Shown here piece by piece: positions 1-9,755 of a stretch of DNA of 64,000 nt. The DNA lies in NCBI GenBank assembly GCA_001929475.1, contig LXFE01000257.1, forward strand, positions 1-64,000. Direction: 5' to 3'. Below the pieces are notes generated by a model that made no database searches, had not been told where the DNA came from, and saw nothing but the letters and a program-made list of their open reading frames with translations. A program made the position numbers and the translations under genes. How positions within the stretch are numbered: the stretch's first letter is position 1; the number at the start of each line of letters is the position of its first letter. The DNA comes from Neolecta irregularis DAH-3. Lineage: Eukaryota > Ascomycota > Neolectomycetes > Neolectales > Neolectaceae.

Positions 1-72
1 GCTGCGACGGTCATAAGGCGGCTGCGACGGATAAGGCGGCTGCGACGGATAAGGCGGCTGCAACGGTCATGG
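1..72. repeat. Short tandem repeat, about 18-20 bp unit
   Basis: Four head-to-tail copies of a unit beginning GCTGCGACGG. The first copy is 20 bp, the next two are identical 18-bp copies, and the last is a diverged partial copy that runs into the ATG at 69. The array lies directly upstream of the IF3-like gene, so it would be in its promoter or 5' UTR. It is cut by the window edge, so total copy number is unknown. Confidence 0.8.
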
Positions 73-137
73 AGGACGTCCGGTGTTTCTTTCTCTCCCT
101 CCTCCCTCTCCCTTCTCCTTCTCCCTCCACTCCCCCG

Positions 138-1088
138 ATGCCGCGCCTGTCTCGCGTCTGCCTGCTGCAGTGCCCTCCCGCCCGCCTGCTGCAGTTCTCT
201 CCCGCCCGCCTGCTGCCCATCGTCGTGCGGCCTGCGTCTGCCGACTCTGCGCCTGAGTCTGCCCAGCACCGCCCTGCACCCGTGTCTCAGTACCGCGATC
301 AACCCCGCGACCAGCACAGCGACCAACCCCGATCACCCCGCGACCAGCACAGCGATCAACCCCGCGACCAGCGCCCCGATCAACCCCGATCACCCCGCGA
401 CCAGCACCGCGATCAACCCCGATCACCCCGCGACCATGCGTCCTCTGAACACCCTCCCCCAGACCGCGCCAGCCACTTTGCCGGCCGCCCGCAGTACCGC
501 AGCTCCATCCTCCGCTTCATGCCCTCAGTCAAACCCCCCCGCCCAAAGCTCAGCAACAAGCTGCCCCAGGACGCCTACATCAAAGCCCCCTTCATCAACC
601 TGGTCGACCTCGACGGCAAGCTCCACCCCCGCCACAAAAGAGCCTCGGTCCTCTACGACCCCGCCCTCTACACCCTCGTCTGCCTAACCCCCGGCACAGA
701 TGTCCCCACCTGCAAGCTGATCGCAAAAGACCAGCTGGCCCACATCCACGAGGAAAAATCTGTCGAAAGATTAAAGCTCAGACGAAACATAAACAACTCC
801 ATCAAGGAATTCAATCTAACCTGGACAATCTCAGAGATGGACATCAAGCACAAAATAGCTGGTGCTATAAACCACTTGGAAAAAGGCGGTGTCGTCCAAG
901 TTCACTTTGAAAACAAGAAGCGCAAAAATGCTACAGATAGTCAGTATCGACAGAATCTCCTCACAAGAGTTGAAAATATCTTGAAAGATCATGGAAAGGA
1001 ATGGAGAAGCCAGATTGGTACCGTCAGGAGTACAGTCGTCATTTATTACAAAGGTAATGTTCAACCTGTAGAAGATTTAATAGAATGA
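138..1088 (+). CDS. Mitochondrial translation initiation factor IF-3-like protein
   Basis: Intronless, 316 aa from the ATG at 138. An in-frame ATG at 69 adds 23 residues, but the sequence from 138 (MPRLSRVCLLQ, then Arg/Leu-rich) looks like a mitochondrial presequence, so I prefer 138. Residues about 50-105 are a low-complexity Arg-Asp-Gln-Pro repeat encoded by a minisatellite. After that comes the IF3 fold: an N-terminal domain with the INLVDLDGKLHP and VPTCKLIAKDQ blocks, then a C-terminal domain with ISEMDIKHKI, GGVVQVHFENKKRKN and a last strand near VVIYYKGN. IF3 binds the small mitoribosomal subunit and promotes start-codon selection; the fungal homologue is usually called AIM23. The family call rests on motif order. 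The repeat region is unlikely to be part of the fold. Confidence in IF3-like is good. Confidence 0.8.
   Translation: MPRLSRVCLLQCPPARLLQFSPARLLPIVVRPASADSAPESAQHRPAPVSQYRDQPRDQHSDQPRSPRDQHSDQPRDQRPDQPRSPRDQHRDQPRSPRDHASSEHPPPDRASHFAGRPQYRSSILRFMPSVKPPRPKLSNKLPQDAYIKAPFINLVDLDGKLHPRHKRASVLYDPALYTLVCLTPGTDVPTCKLIAKDQLAHIHEEKSVERLKLRRNINNSIKEFNLTWTISEMDIKHKIAGAINHLEKGGVVQVHFENKKRKNATDSQYRQNLLTRVENILKDHGKEWRSQIGTVRSTVVIYYKGNVQPVEDLIE
291..437 (+). repeat. Coding minisatellite, about 33-bp unit
   Basis: About four imperfect copies of a 33-bp unit (CCGCGACCAGCAC then GCGATCAACCCCGATCACC); one copy lacks 9 bp, keeping frame. In the IF3-like frame it encodes an 11-residue RDQHSDQPRSP-type repeat. 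All length differences are multiples of three, so the array is consistent with being translated. Confidence 0.85.
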
Positions 1089-1120
1089 TTTGATTTGATC
1101 AAACCCTACAAAGCGTGGAC

Positions 1121-1347
1121 TAATTGAATACCACTAGATACTACTATATTACTTGCAAATTAAATGCAAGCGTCATCCTACCCGGCCACGCGCGCGCATC
1201 GCCAGCAGCCATTGTTATGCTAATTGAAATATTATAATTGAATACCACTAGATACTACTATATTACCTTCCAAATTAAATGCAAGCATCCTCCTTTTTAA
1301 ATGCAAGCATCCTCCTTTACTCCAAATCAATACCCATTGTTATGCTA
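1121..1347. repeat. Direct tandem duplication of about 115-125 bp in the IF3/OPY1 intergenic region
   Basis: The block TAATTGAATACCACTAGATACTACTATATTAC plus a following AAATTAAATGCAAGC occurs at 1121-1172 and again at 1235-1294. A second block, CCATTGTTATGCTA, occurs at 1209-1222 and 1334-1347. The order is the same in both copies, so this is one tandem duplication, not two unrelated repeats. Inside the second copy a 20-bp piece (TAAATGCAAGCATCCTCCTT) is itself duplicated. The second copy ends at the stop of the convergent OPY1-like gene. Confidence 0.85.
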
Positions 1348-2369
1348 TGAAATCATCGCTTTTTGCCTTGCTATTGCAAACGCTGCCAGCCACCGATTAA
1401 GCGTCTCTTCGCTCGAAGCTGCCATTCGATAGATTTTCCGATCCGTAATGATTTGGAAACAGTTATCCTTGTGTTTAGCCACCCCGTCAATCTCCACAAC
1501 TTCAGCAATTTCCGCAGTTGGTATTATTTTCTTGACCTTGTATTCCTCACAGTTAAGCTCGCTTTATGACTAGGAAATACCTCCGAATCAGGATAAAAAG
1601 CCAAAGACTTTCCACGAAGTACTATCCATCGTTTCTTCATCTTGTACCGTGATTGGATTTCCAAATGACCCTGCATAATAACTTTATCCTCCTTGGACTC
1701 GGTCGTTTTGTCCGAATTAAATGTAGATCTAATACCCCCAAATCGGGGATGTGAACCCGCAGACGATTTGTTCTCGCTCCCAGAGAGATACCCCCTCTCC
1801 GACCCCGAAATTATGTCCGACGGCGGTCCATCGGCATAATGCGACACATCAATCACTGGAGCACTCAACTGGGTCTCCTCAAGGTGGTCGGTCAATTCGG
1901 CTGTTTTGCGGATGTTATCAACCCAGGAATCAGTATCCGCGCTACTGTCTGCCGAGAAATAAAACGTCCGGTTTCGCGTAAACAAACCAAACACTACCCC
2001 CTTAGCCAGATGCAACTCCAAACGTACCGTTATCCCGCTTCCCTTTAATCCTCGCAGTAGCGGTCATCTCAGTAGTAGGAATAACTCGAAGGACTTTGTA
2101 CTCCTGAACTGTCAACAAACTCTACTTGCACCAGCAATGCCTTTTCATCTTTATAATATGCAAGCTGATGCGGTCTCAGCACGAACCAGCGGCGTTTCCA
2201 CTGCTTTCTCGTCAACCCAACTCACTAACAGAGATACCATCTTCCTTGTTTTTTTGTGCAACCACCCTACATGGACAATCTTTTCACCAGGAAGAATATC
2301 TTCATACAAAACCTCGCCAGCCTCGTTGGTGTCTGATACAGTGCTGGGTAAGGGAGACAGGTGTGTCAT
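1345..2369 (-). CDS. OPY1: Opy1-like protein with two PH domains
   Basis: Five exons, 294 aa, from ATG 2369 to TAG 1345. The first PH domain has GWLHKKTRKM joined to QWKRRWFVLRP and LAYYKDEK, and ends in a helix around the Trp of DTDSWVDNI. The second has QGHLEIQSRY, KKRWIVLRGKSLAFYPDSE and a final Trp in LNRWLAAF. A Ser/Gly/Glu-rich linker of about 60 residues separates them. Two PH domains in a protein of about 300 aa is the architecture of yeast Opy1, a PI(4,5)P2-binding regulator; that identity is inference. Introns are 34, 37, 34 and 35 nt. The second intron (2104-2140) appears to use a GC donor, and it sits at the same place in PH1 as the fourth intron does in PH2. Confidence 0.75.
2104..2140 (-). 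other. Probable GC-AG intron in OPY1-like gene
   Basis: A 37-nt intron with donor GCATTG gives YYKDEKEYKVLRVIP. The second PH domain of the same protein has a GT-AG intron at the equivalent codon, before EYKVKKIIP. A GTGCAA donor 9 nt later would add Ala-Leu-Leu and leave a 28-nt intron. Confidence 0.65.
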
Positions 2370-2552
2370 GTGTCGGAAAGGAATTGATCGAGGGATATGA
2401 ACGTCCGAGGTTATATCCTCCTCAGCAACAACACCTTGAATACATAAAACATATATTTAAATAGTGCACTCTGCTTATACAATAGATTAATGCATCTTTT
2501 GCTGCAACATGGCCAAGATGTCCTTGACGCAACTTTATACTTTTCTACTACA

Positions 2553-5500
2553 ATGCCATCACCAGCAGAACTCGCCACCCTGCAATCACATCCCAATGCG
2601 ATTCGCAATATCTGCATCCTTGCACATGTAGACCACGGCAAGACAAGCCTTTCTGATTCATTGCTCGCTTCAAATGGCATCATCTCGGCAAAGTTGGCCG
2701 GAAAGATTAGGTTTGTGTTCAAAAGACAGTGCTGATTACAGGTATCTCGATTCGAGAGAGGACGAGCAAATTCGAGGAATAACGATGAAATCGTCGGCTA
2801 TCTCTTTGTATTACAGAATTATGAGGGCTCAAGAAGATGGTGCGTCTACTTTGTTCTCAACTCAACTGCAGAATCATACAAAGCTTTTGAATACCTAATC
2901 AACCTGATCGATTCTCCCGGTCATGTAGACTTTAGCTCAGAAGTCTCTACAGCCTCAAGATTATGCGATGGAGCTCTAGTTCTCGTAGATGTCGTCGAAG
3001 GAGTATGCAGTCAAGCAAGTCGTTGTTCTTTCCCTCATTAATATCAGACAGTGACTGTTCTTCGTCAAGTTTGGACAGAACGAATTAGACCTATACTCGT
3101 CTTCAACAAAATAGATCGATTGATCACAGAGCTACGATTAACACCCCTCGAAGCCTACACCCATATGACCAAACTTCTAGAACAGGTCAATGCCGTAATG
3201 GGCTCATTCTTTGCCGGTGATCGAATGGAGGAGGATGCAAAATGGCGGGAGAGGAAAGAAGTAGGCGATCTCCATGATGAATTTATCGAAAAGGACGATG
3301 CGGATATTTATTTTGCCCCGGAAAGAGGGAACGTTGTATTCTCAAGTGCAATCGATGGATGGGCTTTCCGAATCGACCAGTTTGCAAAACTGTATTCAAA
3401 GAAAATGGGCATCAAAGAAGCCAACTTGAAAAAAGTCTTATGGGGAGACTATTTCTTTGACCCTAAAACGAAAAAGGTGCTACAGACAAAACATCTCAAG
3501 GGACGAAATTTAAAACCGATTTTCGTACAACTTGTTTTGGAGAATCTGTGGACGGTGTATCATTGTACTGTTATTGAAAAGTAGGTTCGTTGCTACTAAC
3601 TCACTGAGAGCTAATCTCTTAGAAATCAAGAAAAAGTTGAAAAAGTTGTCGAGGCATTGGAATTGAACATTCTTTCACGAGATATAAAGTCAAAGGATTC
3701 TCGAGCTTTATTGTCAACTATAGTATCCCAATGGCTGCCGTTATCTAGAGCAGTTCTCCTTGCAGTCATCGAAGAAATACCCACTCCAAGAGACTCGCAG
3801 AAACTTCGATTCCCTCAAATTATCTCAGAAGCACCTTTTTCCAAAATGCTGTCTCAAGAAATCAAAAAAGCAATGATTTCTTGTGATGGCAGCTCGGATG
3901 CGCCAGTTTCGGCTTACGTTAGTAAATTGATGGCAGTTCCCGAATCAGAACTCCCAGAGAAACAACGAAAGCAAATCACTGCCGAAGAGATGCGAGAACG
4001 AGGTCGTATACGTAGGGAGGCAAAAGGTCTCGAGTTGAAAAACGAATCCACCGAAATCGCCACAAATTCAGCAAATTCCACTCCTGAGGAAGAGCAACTC
4101 GAAGAAAACGAAAAGAAAGACAAGCAAGTGTTGATTGGATTCGCGAGACTGTATAGTGGAGTGATTAAAGTCGGTCAAGAATTGATTGTCCTTGGGCCGA
4201 AATATAAACCCTCGGAACCAGATCAACACATCTCTCGTATAATAGTGAAGAGCCTCTACATGATGATGGGCCGGGATCTACTTTCCCTGGACTCTGTTCC
4301 CGCAGGAAACGTATTTGGAATCGGTGGTCTAGAAGGCAAAGTTTTAAAAAGCGCAACATTGTATAATACTGAAGGAGGTATCAATTTTGCGGGCGTGACA
4401 ATGGGAACGAACCCTATTCTTCGAGTTGCTCTTGAACCTGTTTTTCCGCTGCAGATGGAACAGTTGGTTGAAGGGTTAAAATTGTTGAATCAGGCAGATC
4501 CCTGTGTGCAGGTTTTAATACAGGATACTGGGGAACACGTTATTCTTACTGCAGGAGAATTACACTTGGAGGTTTGTCCTGAGAATAATCACTATACTGA
4601 TAAGATTAGAGATGCTTGAAAGATCTAAGGGAGCGATTTGCAAAGATTGATATCACATCTTCCGAACCTATCGTTTCCTTTAGGGAGACGATCGTTGATG
4701 CAGTTGGTACGTCTTATAAATAAGAGTTGGCACTGAATCTAGATATGACAAAGGACTCGAGAGGAAGAATTGAGGTTTCGATTTCTTCCAAGCAAGTCAC
4801 TCTGCAATTCCGCATCCGACCTTTACCTTCAAATGTCACTGAATACCTAAAAACACATAATTTCCCAGCCAAGGGTGGAGACCGGAGAGCTAACGAAATC
4901 GGGAAAGAAGCAATCGAAGATGTCGAACAAAAGGAACTGGAAATGACACTTGAGAACTTTAAATTAGGGTTGGAGAAGGCTTTTGAAGCCGAAGGGGATG
5001 GGGATTCTTGGGAGGGCGTTGTTGATCAGATATCTGCGTTTGGACCAAGAAAAATCGGCGCAAACATATTGGTCGATCAAACTGGAGTTATTAGGAAATT
5101 GTACGTCTTTAAAATAGCAAAACTAACTAGTCCAGGTTTCCAGCAAGGCTTCCTGAACATGATTTGAAATTCCCAGATTATTGTTCTGGAATCACAACTA
5201 GAGATATTGGAGATCATATCCTCACTGGTTTCCAGCTTTCCGTGTTGTATGGACCTTTGTGCTCTGAACAAGTGGAAGGAATTGCCTGCTTTATCGAGAA
5301 AATCGAACTGTCCATTCCCCAAGACGAGAATGATCGTTCGCGGATATCCCAATTATCCGGGCAAGTAATATCCGCAACTCGCGACGGAATTCGTCAAGCA
5401 TTTCTAGAATATTCGCCACGTCTAATGCTTGCGATGTACACCTGCGACATCCAAACGTCACCCGATGTCCTTGGAAAAGTCTATGCTGTAGTTTCCCAAC

Positions 5501-5877
5501 GACGAGGACACATCGTCTCTGAGGAAATGAAAGAAGGAACTCCATTCTTTACTATTAAAGCGAAAATTCCAGTCATCGAATCCTTTGGATTTGCAGATGA
5601 TATTCGGAAACGTACTTCAGGCGCTGCAAGTCCACAGTTGATTTTCGGGGGATTCGAAATTTTAGATCAGGATCCCTTTTGGGTTCCTACTACTGAAGAA
5701 GAACTCGAAGATCTGGGAGATACTGCGGATAAAGAGAATATCGCAAAGCGATATATGGATTCTATTCGAAAGAGAAAGGTATGTCTCTTGTTCAATGTCG
5801 ACTAAGAAATAAAGGGATTGTTTGTGGAAAAGAAGCTGATTAAGAATGCAGAGAAGCAAAGGACTTTGAAACGGTAG
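2553..5877 (+). CDS. RIA1: EF-2-like ribosome assembly GTPase EFL1 (RIA1)
   Basis: Nine exons, 1013 aa after splicing. The start is ATG 2553, immediately before the G1 motif AHVDHGKT (residue about 25). Further GTPase motifs follow: DSPGHVDF (G3) and NKIDRLI (G4). The rest covers EF-2 domains II-V, including the EFL1-type charged insertion near 3930-4110, FRETIVDAV, and the C-terminal GLFVEKK followed by [12 protein letters not shown]1 works with the SBDS protein to evict eIF6/Tif6 from cytoplasmic pre-60S subunits. The end QRTLKR before the stop distinguishes it from true EF-2, which lacks this ending. Introns: 2711-2741, 2840-2871, 3015-3047 (GC donor), 3581-3622, 4572-4609, 4707-4742, 5101-5135 and 5779-5814. 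It is convergent with the desaturase gene, leaving about 240 bp. Confidence 0.95.
3015..3047 (+). other. GC-AG intron in EFL1
   Basis: The exon ending GVCSQ must join TVTVLRQVW to give the strongly conserved EF-2 sequence. The only donor that does so is GCAAGT at 3015, giving a 33-nt intron ending in ATATCAG. No GT donor in range restores the frame. Confidence 0.85.
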
Positions 5878-6114
5878 GTTTCATCAGCGTCTTTGAGGCA
5901 TTTCAAATTCTGGGCATTGTAGAATAGTTTCTAAAAACATGGGGTCGATAAAATAGAGTCACAATAGTCCTTTGTGTCATTGTGCTCTCTATATCACGGT
6001 TCAAAAGTGAAGGTCGAAAGACGGCATTGATTCATTCAAAAACATGAAAGTATTACTAGATGCAAATTAGACCCAATAAATCCCCCGCAGATAAATAGTC
6101 AGGTATTAAAATTC

Positions 6115-7636
6115 CTAGCCAAGACTAGCCATTTTGGCAGCCTGTCCCAATATCTTTGCCTGTCTAGCAATTTCGCTTAATCGACCAAGTACAATTTCAT
6201 TACCATGAACAAATCCGTATATTTTATATTCAATACCAACTTTTTTGCAAAATTCACGGACAAGGGGTTGAATTCGACGAAGATTGTGGCGTGGGATTCG
6301 AGGGAATAAATGATGAATAGCTTGAAATTGTAGACCGCCGTGGAAAAAATCAAGCCATTCGGGACAATCTACATCCATCGTTGTTCGTAATTGTTTTTGA
6401 GCAAAAGATTCATGGATGCCAAGATCTGCTGTAGACATTGCAAAATGGGACAAGGTGATTTGAACATGCAGTGGCATTGTTATAACATGGCTGATTAGAA
6501 TGTACCATATTCGTGTGTTTGTGTCAGGAAGAGTCTTGTAGAGGAGGAGGTATCCGAACCAGTACCAAAAGGCGATTAATCCGACTAGTTCAATGTACCA
6601 CAACCAAACTGCCTTACCCTTTCGCGGACCCCGGCGAGCGAGAATATGGTCCCAGCTAAGACGGTATAAATTGAACCGACCAAAGCATAAAAGAGGGTAG
6701 TATGTCCAATTTTGAAACGGAACGACGAGTTTTGCAAATGGATCGTAAGGGAGGATTTTATCGTAGTAGGTAGAACGTATTGAATTGAGCAGACTGAGGT
6801 CAATTGCGAAAAAGGGAAGATGTTGGATATCAGGATCGTGTAGAGGGTGATTTGTGACTAAATGATGGACATTATGATTCCGTTTCCACCAACCAAGACT
6901 TAATCCTCCCACGAAATCCGCGACAAAAATCCCAATAATATTATCAATAAAGTAATGGTGCGTGATACCGAGGTGACCGGCATCATGTGCAAGAAAGGTG
7001 AGTTGGTGCCACAGTATCCCGAGAAATAAAGCAGAGAGTTTGTAGTAGTGTAAATGCAAGAATATCATGGAGAGGCTTAGAAACGAGGTATATCGGAGGC
7101 AGTTTTTCAGGTAGTCTCTATACCGACAATTATACCATCCTTCTCGGCGTAAACGGTGGTCTAATGCTCGGTATTCCATTGTAATACGGGATTGTGTGGA
7201 AAAATCAAGCGATGGATATTCGATGAGATCTCGAGCAATTTGGTTATCAACAGCAGAGACTGCGAAAGAAACGTTGGGTTTCGATCGGCCTCTGTCCAAC
7301 ATACTTCGCTCGTAGTTGTCCGGATCATTGAAAAGTCCACCTTGTATGGGAGGCAGAAAGTTTTCCCAAGGTTCCTCAACTGGTCCTATCGAAAAAGCCT
7401 TCATCCGCCAAAGGGTTTCTTTAGAGTGGTAGCTATAATTTAGATCTGTGAGCCATGGGTCCGCACGCATTCATCTCGTCTGTCGCATCTCGTCCCACAG
7501 CATGGAGAATTGCCTTGTCTCCTCCAGGATGATTAACAAGCCACGAATCGAGTTTGAGGACTCGTCCTTGGTAAATAACGAGGACATGACCTTGAGCGAT
7601 TAGATCAGAGACGTATTCTCTGCTGAGAACGGCCAT
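6115..7636 (-). CDS. Delta-8 sphingolipid (fatty-acid-type) desaturase with N-terminal cytochrome b5
   Basis: Two exons joined by a 34-nt intron, 495 aa. An upstream in-frame ATG at 7681 exists, but 7636 (MAVLSREYVSDLI) matches where family members start. Residues about 1-75 are a cytochrome b5 domain with the haem motif HPGG. Then come three histidine boxes of front-end desaturases: HDAGH, HNVHH and the QAIHH form in which Gln replaces the first His. Hydrophobic spans lie between them. The KETLWRMKAFSIG and EEPWENFLPPIQGG stretches are typical of fungal delta-8 sphingolipid desaturases, which unsaturate the long-chain base of glucosylceramide in the ER. A delta-6/delta-5 acyl desaturase is the alternative. 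The gene implies a cerebroside pathway, which S. pombe and S. cerevisiae lack. Confidence 0.88.
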
Positions 7637-8526
7637 AGACGGACAGAGAGTGGAAAGCCAATGGCAGTTAACAGATGGCAAAAATAGATAGTGGCGACGT
7701 TGCGGTAGATTTCATGCGGCTAAAACCCCCATATCATGTGGATGAGTGTTGCTGATTTCTCGGGAGACTTTGGGTTGCGACTGAATAGTGAGGCGTCACT
7801 TGAAGTAACGAATAATTACTAGATACCGTAGCGGGTAGAGCCAGGTTAGTCTGGGAGGCGTCTTTAGGTAGTTGATATTATAAAACCCCTTTCCGTGTGT
7901 AACACGCAGGCTACAGTTGTAGAGCTTTGCAGCCTTAGATGACTGGGATAAACCCGAGAAAATAGATTGTTAGATTCCTTTGCTGGATGAATAGAGCATT
8001 ATTCACTGGCCCTACAAGCAAGCACCTACAGGTCTACTTCTAGGAAACAGAAATAGTCGTGTCAGTTATAGAACCCTAGCCTCTGACCAAAGGAAATTCA
8101 AAATATCCTCCAAAAGATTACTATATCATTTTCGTAACACATGTGGGAGCTCTCCTTATCTAGTCTTTCTGTATTCCGCAACCTTCAATGCAGTTACAGT
8201 TGTCTATACCGCTGACTTGCTCGAGTACCTATACTGGATGTCCATCAAACTATCATATCAAGCATAATAGATGCTCTAATCAGATTATAATATTAAGCAT
8301 CATTCTAATCAAGCGGTCAAACCATTGAATCACACCAATTCACACACCACTAGCTGAATAAAATCGATCTCGGGCAGATAGAGAGTCAGCATTGTATCCT
8401 TTACTTACAGCAAAGTCGGAGCTACGGGGGGCGGACATATCCGAGACGTGATAGTCGTCGATAATAGGATGCATCAAGACTGTTTGTTTGTTTATTGTAA
8501 TTACGGCTACAAGTTAGTTTTGATAT
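7637..8526. other. 890-bp intergenic region, nothing recognised
   Basis: This lies between the start of the desaturase gene and the 3' end of the DUG3-like gene. Stops are frequent in all frames, no ORF is convincing, and I see no tRNA box pattern or strong repeat. It probably holds the desaturase promoter. Confidence 0.6.
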
Positions 8527-9565
8527 TCAGGATTCACGACAATTTGTGGGAACTGCGATCCATGGATTTTTTGGGTCCCAGGTCAAGGGTTCACTAGGAT
8601 TAGGATGTATGTTGGGAAATGATACCTGGCGATCATGATTACTTCTTGGCCTTTGTCTTTGCGTTCCATTTTGTATTGGCCATCTGCGATTTGGACGAAT
8701 TTTGATCCACTGATGAAATATAGACTTGCAGCAGTTGAAGTTTTGCTAGAGATGTATCTTGTGCACACGACGCTGAAACCGTCTGTGACGCAAAAGTTCA
8801 ACAGGCTTGGTTCTGGGTTTGTTGTGGAATCATTTATCCAGGAGATGAGCTGTGAGATAGTATCGAGCATTGCGGCGCGGATGACACTGTGGCCGAAATC
8901 TACGCCTTGACGGGAGGGGTCGACGCCTCTGTCTTGGAGTTTCTGGAGGAAGAGAGCAAAGGACTGGGGTTAGACAGAAAAGGAGGCGGAGTTACCCATT
9001 CGCTGTCTGTTCCTCCTTGGACGTGGTCGTAGAATTGATCCGTGAGGGAGGCCTGGAGTTTGCGTTTGATCTTTTTGAAGGAGGCAACGCTGCCGTTGTG
9101 CATCCACATGAAGGAGTTGTATGCCCTGGAAATGTGAGAGGGGGGACAGTACAAGAGAACCATGGATGGCAGTTTGTTTCTGAAAGAGAACCTGGCGGTT
9201 CAGTACCCCGTTGATAACGACGTACCTGCCGTAGAAGCTCTGATGTGGGCAAAGACGAGTCTGCTGCGGGTCTTTTCAGCAAGACGGGCGAGGTTTGAGT
9301 CGTTCCATGCGGGGATGACTGAATTGTATATGCAGGGCGTGAGATGCAGGTGGTTGGTTGTATCATTCGAGTAGTAGCCAATGCCATGGCCATCGCCGTT
9401 GATGGGACGAGCGTGGTCGAGTCGCAGCCGCGCATCGAATGATTGGCTGTCTGTGAGTATAAATGCCTCTTTCTAGGCTTGCTGGATGAGAGAATGCGAT
9501 GGATTTGTGAGCAGATGCGCAAGCACAATGGCGTCGCAGCCTTTATAAAGAAGCAGGCGGCACAT
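8527..9565 (-). CDS. DUG3: Class-II glutamine amidotransferase, DUG3-like
   Basis: Six exons, 289 aa, from ATG 9565 to TGA 8527. It begins MCRLLLYKG, so Cys2 becomes the N-terminal nucleophile after Met removal, as in all class-II (Ntn) amidotransferases. The order RPINGDGHGIGYYS, FAHIRAST, NCHPW and WMHNGSVA matches the DUG3/YafJ family. DUG3 associates with DUG1 and DUG2 to degrade glutathione in the gamma-glutamyl-independent pathway. The C-terminus reads GQYKMERKDKGQ, a possible-phosphate-binding strand, then WDPKNPW. The first intron (9447-9482) uses donor GCAAGC; it is required to remove an in-frame TAG and gives SLIHQSFDARLRLD. The other introns are 32-35 nt. Confidence 0.9.
9447..9482 (-). 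other. GC-AG intron in DUG3-like gene
   Basis: A 36-nt intron with donor GCAAGC and acceptor AGACAG. Without it the frame meets a TAG after QQA. Splicing yields the conserved IHQSFDARLRLD. No GT donor is present in the exon end. Confidence 0.85.
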
Positions 9566-9627
9566 AGTAACGAATCGTAAACAGTAGCGAGTCAGTAGTA
9601 AGTGTCAGCCTGAGTGTAATAGCCAAT

Positions 9628-9665
9628 AGTGAATAGTCAATAGTGAATAGTCAATAATCAAGAGT
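9628..9665. repeat. Tandem repeat of the 14-mer AATAGTGAATAGTC
   Basis: A run of CAATAGTGAATAGT units, about two and a half copies, in the 190-bp divergent promoter between the DUG3-like gene and MGM1. A related AATAG spacing continues weakly to 9735. It is AT-rich and could be a simple-sequence promoter element. Confidence 0.65.
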
Positions 9666-9755
9666 AAGTGGTGGTTAATAGATAGGTTGTCCTCAGTGGT
9701 TACTGGTCTATAATGCCAGCAGTCATCAGGAGAGTCAATAGTCATCTATCAGCTC

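Noticed and set aside
2014-2045. 27-nt intron in the OPY1-like gene
   Set aside because: An acceptor 7 nt later (GGGGGTAG) gives a 34-nt intron and a better PH-domain reading (KRDNVFGLFT), so ultra-short introns below 31 nt are not needed.
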